Shown here: positions 14,172 to 21,992 of the stretch, piece after piece
Layout: every line of letters starts with the position of its first letter
How positions within the stretch are numbered: the first letter of the stretch is position 1
Source of the DNA: Nocardioides baekrokdamisoli
GTDB taxonomy: Bacteria; Actinomycetota; Actinomycetes; Propionibacteriales; Nocardioidaceae
Assembly: GCF_003945325.1 (NCBI RefSeq)
Contig: NZ_AP019307.1
Span: forward strand, 2,046,001 to 2,110,000
Reading direction: 5' to 3'
Length of the DNA stretch: 64,000 bases
The notes under the pieces: generated by a model
The model's database searches: none
Seen by the model: only the letters and a program-made list of their open reading frames with translations
What the model was told of the DNA's origin: nothing
Translations under genes and position numbers: made by a program

Positions 14172-15053
14172 ATGGCCGCGGCCGGTGCCCGAATCAGGGT
14201 GCCGGTCGCGGTGGCGTTGCGGGTCCTTGGCCTGTCCCGGCAGGGCTACTACGACTGGCTGGCCGAACCCGTATCCCAGCGGGACTGGGACGACGCCCAT
14301 CTCATCGACAAGCTCTACGACCTTCACGCCGATGACCGGACCCTGGGCTACCGGTTCCTGACCGACGAGCTCGAACTCGAACACGACCTGAAGGTCGGCG
14401 AGAACCGGGTGCACCGACTCTGCCGGATCGCGGGGATCCACGCCTCGCACCACAAGAAACGATCCAAGGTCGGATCGACCGGGCCGGCACCGCACGACGA
14501 CCTTTTGGCCGTGGTCGACAGGCACGGTGTGGTCCGGCACGAGTTCGTCGCCGATGCCCCGAACAAGGTCTGGCTTTGGGACATCTCGGAACACCCGACG
14601 AGGGAAGGAAAGCTCTACATTTGCGCGATCAAGGACGTCTTCAGTAACAAGATCGTCGGCTACTCCATCGACTCACGGATGAAGTCGAGCCTGGCCGCGT
14701 CTGCGATGCGCAACGCGATCGCGCTGCGATCACCGGTCGCGACGGTGTGCCATTCGGACAGAGGCGGTCAATTTCGCGCGAAACGGGTTCAGCGACTGCT
14801 CGCGAACAACGGGCTCGTCGGATCGATGGGCCGCTCCTACGGTGCCGGCGACAACGCCTCCATGGAGAGCTTCTTCTCCCTGCTCCAGAAGAACGTCCTC
14901 AACACCAGGCGGTGGGAAACCCGGGAGGAACTGCGCCTGGCGATCGTGACCTGGATCGAAACCAAGTACAACCGTCGGCGTCGTCAACGCGGCCTCGGGA
15001 AGCTCACCCCGGTCGAGTTTGAGATGATCTACCAGGCCGCAGAAGCGGCCTGA
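14172..15053 (+). CDS. IS3-family transposase OrfB (DDE catalytic domain)
   Basis: The protein has 293 residues from ATG 14172, in the -1 frame relative to OrfA and probably made mainly as an OrfAB fusion. An HTH_21-like region (GYYDWLAEP, ADDRTLGYRFLTDEL) precedes the rve integrase core. Catalytic residues are visible in WLWDIS (Asp), CHSDRGGQF (Asp) and NASMESFFSLLQK (Glu). It appears intact, so the element may still be active. Confidence 0.92.
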   Translation: MAAAGARIRVPVAVALRVLGLSRQGYYDWLAEPVSQRDWDDAHLIDKLYDLHADDRTLGYRFLTDELELEHDLKVGENRVHRLCRIAGIHASHHKKRSKVGSTGPAPHDDLLAVVDRHGVVRHEFVADAPNKVWLWDISEHPTREGKLYICAIKDVFSNKIVGYSIDSRMKSSLAASAMRNAIALRSPVATVCHSDRGGQFRAKRVQRLLANNGLVGSMGRSYGAGDNASMESFFSLLQKNVLNTRRWETREELRLAIVTWIETKYNRRRRQRGLGKLTPVEFEMIYQAAEAA

Positions 15054-15100
15054 TCAACGCAAACCCTGCGTGTCAACCAAAGCGGGGGCAGACCCAAACA

Positions 15101-15322
15101 AGCAGCGGCCGACCGCTATGGCAATCGGCCCTAGTTACGTTCGCCCTGTGCGTCGTGCTGGTGTGGATGGGCATCAGCTACGCCGACCACGGGCGCGTGG
15201 AGTTCGGGATCTTTCTGATTGTCCTTGGGTCGATCATGCCGGCGTTCACTCTGCTTGTGGGCGTCCTAGTAGCGGTCGCGAAGTACCGGCGCCGACGTCG
15301 CGCAAATAGTCAAGAGCGCTAA
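15101..15322 (+). pseudogene. Truncated small membrane protein, N-terminus removed by the IS
   Basis: An open frame starts at the IS right end and runs to TAA 15320-15322. It reads LVTFALCVVLVWMGISYADH, EFGIFLIVLGSIMPAFTLLV and then a basic tail KYRRRRRANSQER. Two membrane helices with a short loop are clear. No start codon fits well near the IS end, so the N-terminus is probably lost. It is convergent with, and overlaps by 4 bp, the next gene. Confidence 0.5.
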
Positions 15323-15762
15323 CCTCTGCGGCGCAGACGCCGAAGCATCTCGCTGACGTACCCGGGCTCATCCCGGTACTGCGGGTCAACGGCCCAACGA
15401 GGACGGTTGAACAGTGCGACAGAAGCGATCAAGAGCAGGCTCGCCAAGAACACTGCGACCGGGACCAGATCAACGACGCGCCACATGCCTCCGGCGCCAT
15501 TCGCAGCCCATCCCACGAGGATGATGACCGAACCACTGATGCCCGCCGCCGTGCACGCTCGCCCAATTCGAACCCAGACGCGGCCGCTCCCAGTCGGACC
15601 TACGACCGACCCGAGCAAGCTCTCGCCCCGACGTCGGATAGGGGTGACAAGCGTCAGAATTGAGGCGCCCAAGACGAACCATGCGGCGAGTACCTGCGGC
15701 GTTGACGGGACGAAGCTGTGGGTCGCACTCAACACCGTTACTCCGTGGATCATGTTAGGCAT
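15319..15762 (-). CDS. Hypothetical membrane protein, four helices
   Basis: The frame opens at 15885 but crosses a degenerate repeat. ATG 15762 (MPNMIHGVTV) has GGGATA upstream and is preferred, giving 147 residues. Helices: VLAAWFVLGASILTLVTPI, a second around GISGSVIILVGWAANGAGG and a third VDLVPVAVFLASLLLIASVA, then an Arg-rich tail (MLRRLRRRG). Unknown function. Confidence 0.6.
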   Translation of the reverse strand: MPNMIHGVTVLSATHSFVPSTPQVLAAWFVLGASILTLVTPIRRRGESLLGSVVGPTGSGRVWVRIGRACTAAGISGSVIILVGWAANGAGGMWRVVDLVPVAVFLASLLLIASVALFNRPRWAVDPQYRDEPGYVSEMLRRLRRRG

Positions 15763-15812
15763 TATCCCGGACGCAACGCCGTGAAAAGCGGCCTGCTGTC
15801 GACGCACTGACA

Positions 15813-15828
15813 TCGGCAAAACAGTACG
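15813..15828 (+). repeat. Degenerate terminal junction repeat
   Basis: TCGGCAAAACAGTACG. It matches the family at 12-13 positions and is the last copy seen, so the array probably ends here. Confidence 0.5.
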
Positions 15829-15834
15829 CATCCG

Positions 15835-15976
15835 CACTATTCCGATCGGGCGAGACGTGCCGCTCTCCGGATGAACCGCTGTCACCTTCTTGTCACCCGA
15901 AGCTCCGCACCGGGCGCGGACCGAGGCATTGAAAGCGGTGCATGCGATGCACCTGCGAGCGGGGTGTGCGCTCGCT
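15835..15976. other. Non-coding boundary between cassette array and tRNA-like repeat
   Basis: No credible gene. The part from about 15887 is related to 32317-32400 (shared CTTGTCACCC, then TGAAAGCGGTGCATGC versus TGAAAGTGATGCATGT), so the repeated unit around the tRNA-like core is longer than the core. The apparent reverse-strand frame VRFELTTCSLRG is the usual antisense reading of a tRNA, not a gene. Confidence 0.5.
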
Positions 15977-16024
15977 TGCTCCCTCGTAATGAGCAGGTCG
16001 TCAGTTCGAATCTGACAGGTGGCT
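15977..16024 (+). repeat. tRNA-Thr(CGU) 3'-half-like sequence, copy 1 (candidate attachment site)
   Basis: The anticodon arm (loop CTCGTAA), variable AGGTC, a perfect T arm (GTCAG, TTCGAAT, CTGAC) and acceptor strand AGGTGGC-T are present. The 5' half does not form a proper D arm or acceptor strand, so this is not a working tRNA. The stretch from TGCTCCC to GAATC recurs exactly at 32401. Fragments of tRNA 3' halves are typical att sites of integrating elements. Confidence 0.6.
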
Positions 16025-16083
16025 CGGAAAGCTTAGGAGGCCCGAGAGCGAAGCTCTCGAGGCCTCCGGCTGCTTTCCGAGCC
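16021..16083. repeat. 63-bp near-perfect palindrome inserted after the tRNA-like sequence
   Basis: Outer arms GGCTCGGAAAGC / GCTTTCCGAGCC pair fully; inner arms GGAGGCC/GGCCTCC and GAGAGC/GCTCTC continue the stem to a GAA loop. The sequence after it, GCCATTCTGTGCGGAGCACA, follows the tRNA-like core directly in copy 2 (32442), so the palindrome is an insertion here or a loss there. Confidence 0.7.
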
Positions 16084-16123
16084 ATTCTGTGCGGAGCACA
16101 GGGAAGCACAGGTGGCTCCAGCG

Positions 16124-16176
16124 AACCCGGTCTGACCTGCGGAAACACGCAGAACAGGCCGGGTTTCTTCGTTGTT
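16124..16176 (+). terminator. Rho-independent terminator
   Basis: Stem AACCCGG / CCGGGTT (16124-16165) with an inner CTGCG/CGCAG pair, followed by TTTCTTCGTTGTT. It lies between the tRNA-like repeat and the converging HxlR gene. Confidence 0.6.
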
Positions 16177-16226
16177 CTGGGTTGCCGACCGCGTTGGTCC
16201 CGCCGCTAGTCCGACGGTGTTCGGCG

Positions 16227-16742
16227 CTACCTTCGCCCGGCGCGGAGGGCTGCCGCCGACGCCTTGATGCGGATCTCGTCGATGGTGACTGGCTCACCTG
16301 TCTCGCACACCAAGGTTGCCGTCACCTCGCTGCCGCATGGCTCGTGCGTGAGTTGGAGCGGTGCCGATCCGCCAGGGGACAGATGCGCCCCGCCCCACTG
16401 GTAGAGCCCGACCATGGCCGGCGCGAAATCTCGACCCATCTGGGTCAGTTGGTATTCGTACCGCGTCCGTTGGCCAGGTTCCTTGTAGGGAACGCGCTCG
16501 AACAGGCCAGCCTGGGTGAGCTCGCGCAGTCGGGCCGCCGCCACCGCTTCGGTGATCTCGATGCGGGCGACGAAGTCGTCGAAGCGGGTGGTTCCGTAGA
16601 ACGCCTCGCGCAGGATCAGCAGCGCCGATCGAGTGCCGACGATGTCGAGTGCCTTGACGATCGGGCAGTCCTCGCCCGTACGCCACCTGGATCGATCCGC
16701 AAGCCGCTCCTCGAACGTCGCGACACCTGTGGGATTGGTCAT
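16227..16742 (-). CDS. HxlR-family winged-helix transcriptional regulator
   Basis: The protein has 171 residues. The HxlR core is visible: CPIVKALDIVGTRSALLILREAFYGTTRFDDF, then ITEAVAAARLRELTQAGLFERV and Y-x-L-T-x-M-G-R-DF. It lacks the usual paired redox Cys of HypR-type members, although CPIVKAL keeps the first conserved Cys. It is divergent from the MFS pump with 52 bp between the starts, so it probably represses that gene in response to a substrate or toxic compound. Confidence 0.85.
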   Translation of the reverse strand: MTNPTGVATFEERLADRSRWRTGEDCPIVKALDIVGTRSALLILREAFYGTTRFDDFVARIEITEAVAAARLRELTQAGLFERVPYKEPGQRTRYEYQLTQMGRDFAPAMVGLYQWGGAHLSPGGSAPLQLTHEPCGSEVTATLVCETGEPVTIDEIRIKASAAALRAGRR

Positions 16743-16794
16743 GTTGCCGATTCTAACTTGAATTGACCATAGTCAGGGACGTATCTTGCTAACT

Positions 16795-18201
16795 ATGCAT
16801 AACAAGAGTCAGCGTCCCGGTGTGGCGCTCGCGGTGTTGTCGCTGGCTGCCTTCATGGCGAGCCTCGATGTGTTCATCGTGAACGTCGCCTTCGACGCCA
16901 TCGGCACGGACTTCCGCGGAGCCGACCTCACTGAGCTCTCCTGGATCCTGAACGTCTACGCGATCCTGTACGCGGCGCTGCTGGTGCCGGCCGGACGACT
17001 GTCCGACCGCTACGGACGCAAGGCCGGCTTCCTCCTCGGGCTGCTGCTCTTCACTGCGGCCAGCGCTGCCTGTGCGGTGAGCGGTGACATCTGGTGGCTG
17101 GTCGCCTTCCGGGCGCTGCAGGCGGTCGGCGCTGCGATTCTGACTCCAGCGAGTCTGGGTCTGGTGGTCGCGACCGCTCCGGCCGAGCGGCGTACGCAAT
17201 GGGTCCGGACCTGGGCCGCGACCGGTGCCCTCGCCGCCGCACTCGGTCCCGCAGTCGGCGGCATCCTGGTCGAGGCGTCCTGGCGCTGGGTCTTCCTGGT
17301 GAACATTCCGATCGGGCTGTTCGCCGTCGCCGCCACGATCGCGTGGGTCCCCGACTCGCGCGACATCTCCATCACCCGGAACCCGGATCTGCGGGGTGCA
17401 GCCCTCTTGGCGCTCGCCATCGGTGGGCTCACTCTGGGCATCGTCGAAGGGCCGTCGTGGGGTTGGGCATCAGGGCGTACCGACATCGTCTGGGCGGTCA
17501 CCGTGCTGGCGCTGATCGGGTTCTTCGCATCGTCGGCCCGGCACCCCGCGCCGGTGATCGATCCCGCGATGGTCCGGGTCAAAGCCTTCGCCTGGTCGAA
17601 CGTCACCGCCGTCCTGTTCTCGATCCCGTTCGCCGCCGCGCTGCTCACGCTCATCTTGTGGATGCAGCAGGTCTGGCACTACTCGGCCATCCAGACCGGC
17701 TTCGCGGTCTCGCCCGGACCGCTGATGGTCCCGCTGTTCGCAGTCGTGGCGCACCGTCTCGCAGCCCGGATCCCGGTGGGCCTGATCGTCGCCGTGGGGT
17801 GCGCGCTCTTCGGCATCGGCAGCGTCGTGATCCTCACCCGGGTCGGCGCCACGCCCGACTATGTGGGCGACGTCCTGCCCGGCTGGCTGATCGGTGGCGC
17901 CGGTGTCGGCCTGGCCCTCCCCAACATCCTCTCCTCAGCCACGGCAGACCTCCCGCAGGCGCAGGCCGCGACCGGAAGCGCGGTCGTCAATATGAGCCGT
18001 CAGATCGGCACTGCACTCGGCGTCAGCCTCGTGGTCGCCGTACTCGGCATACCGGCTTCCTACGAAGCAGCGCACACCGTCTTCGTTCGTGCCTGGTGGC
18101 TGCTGGCAGGAGTCGCCTGGCTCGGCGCCCTTGCGGCTCCACGCATGACACCTGCGCCCAGGCTCGTCCCCACCGTCGCCCCCGCCGACGCCCGCGTCTG
18201 A
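16795..18201 (+). CDS. MFS transporter, DHA2 (EmrB/QacA) drug-efflux type
   Basis: ATG 16795, 468 residues with about 14 hydrophobic helices. N-terminal LAAFMASLDVFIVNVAFDAI is the family's motif D1-type start, and GRLSDRYGRKAG is MFS motif A. It probably exports a hydrophobic compound using the proton gradient. Divergently transcribed from the HxlR regulator. The substrate is unknown but may be an intermediate of the adjacent catabolic block. Confidence 0.85.
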   Translation: MHNKSQRPGVALAVLSLAAFMASLDVFIVNVAFDAIGTDFRGADLTELSWILNVYAILYAALLVPAGRLSDRYGRKAGFLLGLLLFTAASAACAVSGDIWWLVAFRALQAVGAAILTPASLGLVVATAPAERRTQWVRTWAATGALAAALGPAVGGILVEASWRWVFLVNIPIGLFAVAATIAWVPDSRDISITRNPDLRGAALLALAIGGLTLGIVEGPSWGWASGRTDIVWAVTVLALIGFFASSARHPAPVIDPAMVRVKAFAWSNVTAVLFSIPFAAALLTLILWMQQVWHYSAIQTGFAVSPGPLMVPLFAVVAHRLAARIPVGLIVAVGCALFGIGSVVILTRVGATPDYVGDVLPGWLIGGAGVGLALPNILSSATADLPQAQAATGSAVVNMSRQIGTALGVSLVVAVLGIPASYEAAHTVFVRAWWLLAGVAWLGALAAPRMTPAPRLVPTVAPADARV

Positions 18202-18228
18202 TCAACAAGCACAAACAAGGAGCAAGTC

Positions 18229-19395
18229 ATGAAGAACGCCGTCATCGTCGACGCTGTCCGCACACCGCTCGCGAAGGGCAAGCCCGGCGGCGCGTACTCC
18301 GACATCCATCCGGTTGACCTGCATGCCGTCGCGCTGAAGGCGCTGGTGGAGCGGACCGGTATTGACCCCGCCGTCATCGACGACGTCATCAGTGGTGCCG
18401 TCGGGCAGGTCGGGGAGCAGTCGGGCAACACCGCCCGCTGGGGTCTGCTCGCTGCTGGCTACCCCGAGTCCGTCCCGGGCGTCACGGTGGATCGTCAGTG
18501 CGGATCCAGCCAGCAGGCGCTTCACTTCGCGGCGCAGGGAGTGATGGCCGGTGCGTACGACGTGGCTGTCGCGTCCGGCATCGAGTCCATGAGCAGGATC
18601 CCGATCGGCTCGCAGTTCCTTGGCAAGGACTTTGCGGGTCCGACGGTTCAGGGTCGGTACGCACCGGGGCTCATTCCTCAGGGGGTCAGCGCCGAGCTGA
18701 TCGCCCAGAAGTGGGGCTTCTCGCGTGAGCAGCTGGACGAGTTCGCTGCCGAGTCGCACCAGCGCGCGGCCCGGGCGTGGAAGGACGGGCGCTTCGACAA
18801 CGAGACTGCCTTCGTCAACGACCTGCGTACCGACGAAACCATCCGGCCCGACACGAGCGCCGAGGGCCTCGGCGCCCTTCGCCTGGCGTTCAAGGACGAC
18901 CACTGGTCCGAGCGGTTCCCCGAGATCGACTGGAAGGTCACCGCAGCCAACAGCTCACCGGTCAACGACGGCTCGGCGGCGGTGCTGGTGACATCGGAGG
19001 ACGCCGCGGCGTCGCTCGGCCTGCGACCGCGGGCACGCGTACGCGCCTTCGCGGTGGCGGGCGATGACCCGATCTACATGCTGACGGGCATCATTCCGGC
19101 CACCCGGAAGGTGCTGGCGAAGGCGGGGCTGTCGATCACCGACATCGACGCCTTCGAAGTCAATGAGGCTTTCGCGAGCGTGGTCCTCGCCTGGCAAGCC
19201 GAGACCGGTGCGGATCTTGCGAAGGTCAACATCAACGGTGGCGCGATCGCCATCGGCCACCCGTTGGGTGCTTCGGGAGCTCGACTGGCGACGACGCTGG
19301 TCAACGTCCTCGAGCAGACCGGCGGACGGTATGGACTGCAGGTCATGTGCGAAGCCGGCGGGATCGCGAACGCGACCATCATCGAACGGTCATGA
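18229..19395 (+). CDS. Thiolase (acetyl-CoA acyltransferase type)
   Basis: The protein has 388 residues, with AAGGAG before ATG 18229. Thiolase signatures are present: nucleophile Cys91 in VDRQCGSSQQALHFAAQG, NEAFAS near residue 313 and GGAIAIGHPLGASGAR, plus a C-terminal MCEAGG in place of the usual C-x-G-G-G. It cleaves 3-ketoacyl-CoA with CoA to release acetyl- or propionyl-CoA. Likely the last step of beta-oxidation in this cluster. Confidence 0.9.
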   Translation: MKNAVIVDAVRTPLAKGKPGGAYSDIHPVDLHAVALKALVERTGIDPAVIDDVISGAVGQVGEQSGNTARWGLLAAGYPESVPGVTVDRQCGSSQQALHFAAQGVMAGAYDVAVASGIESMSRIPIGSQFLGKDFAGPTVQGRYAPGLIPQGVSAELIAQKWGFSREQLDEFAAESHQRAARAWKDGRFDNETAFVNDLRTDETIRPDTSAEGLGALRLAFKDDHWSERFPEIDWKVTAANSSPVNDGSAAVLVTSEDAAASLGLRPRARVRAFAVAGDDPIYMLTGIIPATRKVLAKAGLSITDIDAFEVNEAFASVVLAWQAETGADLAKVNINGGAIAIGHPLGASGARLATTLVNVLEQTGGRYGLQVMCEAGGIANATIIERS

Positions 19396-19401
19396 CTCGG
19401 C

Positions 19402-19437
19402 TGAGGGGTGGACGGTCGCTGTGCCGCCCACCCCTCA
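19402..19437. terminator. Bidirectional hairpin terminator between converging genes
   Basis: Arms TGAGGGGTGG and CCACCCCTCA pair perfectly, with CGG/CCG inside. The hairpin lies between the thiolase and the converging SDR gene and includes the SDR stop codon. Confidence 0.6.
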
Positions 19438-20259
19438 CGAGGCCGTCGTTGCGGCGGCGAGGACGGCGTCGTTGATGGCGGCCGGTGTAACGGCGGTGAG
19501 TGCGAGTTGTACGCGGCTGAGGGTGTCGGTCCGGTAGCGGCGCCGCGGGTGTCGCGACGTGAGCGCGCGATTGACAGCGGCCACGACCTTCTTGGGGTCC
19601 CCGGCGAGTTTCTGCATGCGCCCCAGGAGCTTGCGGGTGCCGACGAGGTGGGCTGCGTACAGCTCACGGTGCTCGGGGCTCAGTTGGCTGGTCATTCGGT
19701 CGTAGTCGACGAGTGCGTCGCCCCACATGTCGGTGCGGATCGGGCCGGGCTCGATCAACGAAACGGAGATCCCCCATGGTCGGAGTTCCATGCGCAAGGC
19801 GTCCGCCAGTGACTCCACCGCGTACTTCGAGGCGCTGTACGCACCGGTGCCGGGCAGGGTGATCAACCCGCTGACCGATGACATGAACACCACTCGGCCT
19901 CGGGCCCGACGGATGAGCGGAAGTACGGCCTGGGTGACCGCGATCTGGGACGTCACGTTGACGTCCAACTGTCGCGACAGGTCCTCCACCGATGTCGCCT
20001 CGACCGGACCCTGGACGATGATCCCGGCGTTGTTGACCACCGCGTCGAGCATCGGCGGGAGGTACTCCGGCAGGCGCGCGACGGCATCCCGATTGGTGAT
20101 GTCGAGGGGGACCGGATGCACGCCTGGCAGCGTGCCGAGCTCGCGCAGGTCGGCGTCCGACCGGGCCGTGGCGTACACGTCCCAGCCGTGGCTGCTCAGA
20201 TGTCGAGTGATCGCTAGCCCGATTCCCCGGCTGGCACCGGTCACCAATACAGACGGCAC
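19435..20259 (-). CDS. Short-chain dehydrogenase/reductase (classical SDR)
   Basis: The protein has 274 residues. Cofactor motif VTGASRGIGLAI at residues 6-17, NNAG near residue 91, catalytic Ser-Tyr-x3-Lys as SSVSG and YSASKYA. It probably oxidises or reduces a hydroxy/keto group with NAD(P). It is the last gene of a minus-strand run TetR, zinc-type oxidoreductase, SDR, SDR. Confidence 0.9.
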   Translation of the reverse strand: MPSVLVTGASRGIGLAITRHLSSHGWDVYATARSDADLRELGTLPGVHPVPLDITNRDAVARLPEYLPPMLDAVVNNAGIIVQGPVEATSVEDLSRQLDVNVTSQIAVTQAVLPLIRRARGRVVFMSSVSGLITLPGTGAYSASKYAVESLADALRMELRPWGISVSLIEPGPIRTDMWGDALVDYDRMTSQLSPEHRELYAAHLVGTRKLLGRMQKLAGDPKKVVAAVNRALTSRHPRRRYRTDTLSRVQLALTAVTPAAINDAVLAAATTAS

Positions 20260-20286
20260 GTCATCTCCTCATTTCCGGACGGTGGA

Positions 20287-21003
20287 TCATCGTGCGGAGG
20301 GCTTGAGCTGCGGGTAGAGCCCCTCGATCGGACCGGCGAGGCCAGCCTTGACCTGGCCGGATAGTTCATCGGCCAGCACTTCGTACGCACCGCTCTCGAT
20401 GCCGTCGTAGGCCTGTCGAACCACATCAGCCGGGTCGTTCTTGTCGACGTCCAATCCGGCGGTCATCGGGGTGTCGGTGTAGCCCAGATGCAGTGAGGTC
20501 ACGAGCGTTCCCGCAGGTGCGAGCGCGATGCGTTGGGTGTTGGTCGCCGACCACAGCGCAGCCTTGGTGGCGCTGTACCCGTCACCGACTCCGATCCAGG
20601 AGAGAACCGACAGTACGTTCAGCAGGGCGCCGCCGCCGTTGCGCGCCAGAGTGGGTGCGAACGCACCTGCAACGGCGAGTGGGCCGAAGAAGTTCACGTC
20701 GAACAGTTCGCGCAGTGGCGCCGAGTCCCCGATCACGGTGGCGCCGTTCGCGGCCCCGGCGTTGTTGATAACGACGGTGACGTCGTGTGCGACGGCGGCG
20801 GCTTCGGCGACCGATGCAGGATCGGTCACATCCAGTGCGAGACGGATGATGCGAGGGTCCTCCCAGGTCTGGGGGTTGCGGGCCGTTGCATAGACCTTCG
20901 TTGCGCCGCGTTCGAGGGCTTGGCGCACGAACTCGGTGCCGAGGCCTCCGTTGGCGCCGGTCACGAGGACGACTGCATCCTTCAGCTTGACCCCGGAGCT
21001 CAT
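20287..21003 (-). CDS. Short-chain dehydrogenase/reductase
   Basis: The protein has 238 residues. It has VTGANGGLGTEFVRQ at the N-terminus, INNAGAANG and a catalytic YSATKAALWS. It overlaps the upstream oxidoreductase by 4 bp, showing translational coupling. The fold and motifs are standard; substrate unknown. Confidence 0.9.
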   Translation of the reverse strand: MSSGVKLKDAVVLVTGANGGLGTEFVRQALERGATKVYATARNPQTWEDPRIIRLALDVTDPASVAEAAAVAHDVTVVINNAGAANGATVIGDSAPLRELFDVNFFGPLAVAGAFAPTLARNGGGALLNVLSVLSWIGVGDGYSATKAALWSATNTQRIALAPAGTLVTSLHLGYTDTPMTAGLDVDKNDPADVVRQAYDGIESGAYEVLADELSGQVKAGLAGPIEGLYPQLKPSAR

Positions 21004-21992
21004 CGTGTCACCACGATCTTGCCGCTCGCCTTGCCCTGCTCGACGTACGCCATCGCCTCGATCGTGTCGTCGAATGCGAACGTACGATCCACGACGGGTC
21101 GTAGCGTGCCGCTGTCATAGAGGCCGGCGAGAACCTTCAGTTGTGCGCCGCTGGCTCGCATGAAGAAGAAGGAATAGCGGACCCCGAGCTTCTTCGCGCG
21201 CGCACGCACCTTGCGGCTGAGGACTGCCATCACGGGCCGCAGGGCCGGCTGGCCGAGTTGGCGTGCGAAGGCCGGGTCCGGTGGGCCCACGACGCTGATG
21301 GCCAGGCCGCCGGGCTTGAGAACGGTGAGCGATTTCTCCAGGCTCGCGGCTCCGAGGGAGTCCAGCACGACGTCGAAGCCCGACAGCACCTGGGCGAAGT
21401 CGGTGGTGGTGAAGTCGATGACCTCGTCGGCGCCGAGCGTCCGTACCTTGTCGAGATCGTTCGTGTGAGCGGTGGTCGCGACGAAGGCCCCGAGGTACTT
21501 GGCCACCTGGATCACCGTCGAGCCGAGTCCGCCGGCGCCTGCGTGGACCAGAACCTTCTGGCCGGGCTTGATCTCGGCGACGTCCACCAGTGCCTGCCAC
21601 GCGGCCAGCGCGACGAGCGGAACCGCCGCGGCCTCCACGAAGGACAGCGACGAGGGCTTGAACGCCACGTCGGCAGCGTCGATCGCGATGGACTCGGCGA
21701 AGGTGCCGATCCGCAGGTCTCGTGGCCGTGCATAGATCTCGTCCCCGACCTTGAAATCACGCACGTCGCTGCCGACCCGCGTGATCACTCCGGCGACATC
21801 GTGGCCCAGGACGAAAGGCCGCTTGTACTTGAGGAGCTGCTTGAACTCGCCGTTGCGCACCATCTTGTCCAGAGGGTTGATGCTGGCGGCCTTGATGTCC
21901 ACCAGGACATCGTTCGGTCCGACGACGGGAGCGAGGACGTCTGTCAACGCGAGTCCGTCCGTGCCGTACTTGGTGACGACGAACGCCTTCAT
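21000..21992 (-). CDS. NADPH:quinone oxidoreductase-like MDR enzyme
   Basis: The protein has 330 residues of the medium-chain dehydrogenase superfamily: an N-terminal GroES-like domain with LGHDVAGVITRVGSDV, and a Rossmann domain with VLVHAGAGGLGSTVIQVAKYLGA. The zinc ligands of alcohol dehydrogenases are absent, which fits the zinc-free quinone reductase/enoyl reductase branch. It overlaps both neighbours by 4 bp and so belongs to the TetR-headed operon. Confidence 0.88.
   Translation of the reverse strand: MKAFVVTKYGTDGLALTDVLAPVVGPNDVLVDIKAASINPLDKMVRNGEFKQLLKYKRPFVLGHDVAGVITRVGSDVRDFKVGDEIYARPRDLRIGTFAESIAIDAADVAFKPSSLSFVEAAAVPLVALAAWQALVDVAEIKPGQKVLVHAGAGGLGSTVIQVAKYLGAFVATTAHTNDLDKVRTLGADEVIDFTTTDFAQVLSGFDVVLDSLGAASLEKSLTVLKPGGLAISVVGPPDPAFARQLGQPALRPVMAVLSRKVRARAKKLGVRYSFFFMRASGAQLKVLAGLYDSGTLRPVVDRTFAFDDTIEAMAYVEQGKASGKIVVTR

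Larger units (their letters stand above)
13796..15096 (+). mobile_element. IS3-family insertion sequence, about 1301 bp
   Basis: Terminal inverted repeats: left end TGGGTCTGCCCCC (13796), right end its complement (ending 15096), with similarity extending over GTTGACAC at both ends. Two overlapping transposase frames lie between. The flanks (ATTGA on the left, AACAA on the right) do not form a target duplication. The genes on both sides are truncated. Confidence 0.9.
233..15828 (+). repeat. Integron-like array of small gene cassettes separated by a 16-bp direct repeat
   Basis: Roughly 27 copies of a short sequence (consensus about GCGGCARATCMGTGCG; last six bases most often AGTGCG, AGGATG, AGCGCG or CGGACG) occur, typically one between each pair of small genes. 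All copies read in the same direction on the + strand although genes point both ways. The spacing is mostly 250-1100 bp. The repeat often supplies a stop codon: TAG for plus genes (TAGCGGCA) and TGA for minus genes (reverse complement of the internal TCA). One whole unit is duplicated with edges at the GCGGCA core. No canonical attC cores (RYYYAAC/GTTRRRY) and no integrase were seen. The array probably continues left of the window. Confidence 0.8.

Noticed and set aside
233..15828. CRISPR array
   Set aside because: The repeats are 16 bp and imperfect, the spacing is 250-1100 bp and the intervals are genes, not spacers.
233..15828. Classical integron with attC sites
   Set aside because: No GTTRRRY/RYYYAAC cores, no paired arms near the repeats and no intI in the window, so only the term integron-like is used.
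15948..16024. Functional tRNA-Thr gene
   Set aside because: The 3' half fits, but the 5' acceptor strand and D arm do not pair correctly and three extra bases separate the D and anticodon arms.
15882..16148. Reverse-strand protein with VRFELTTCSLRG
   Set aside because: It is the antisense reading of the tRNA-Thr-like sequence, a known source of false proteins.
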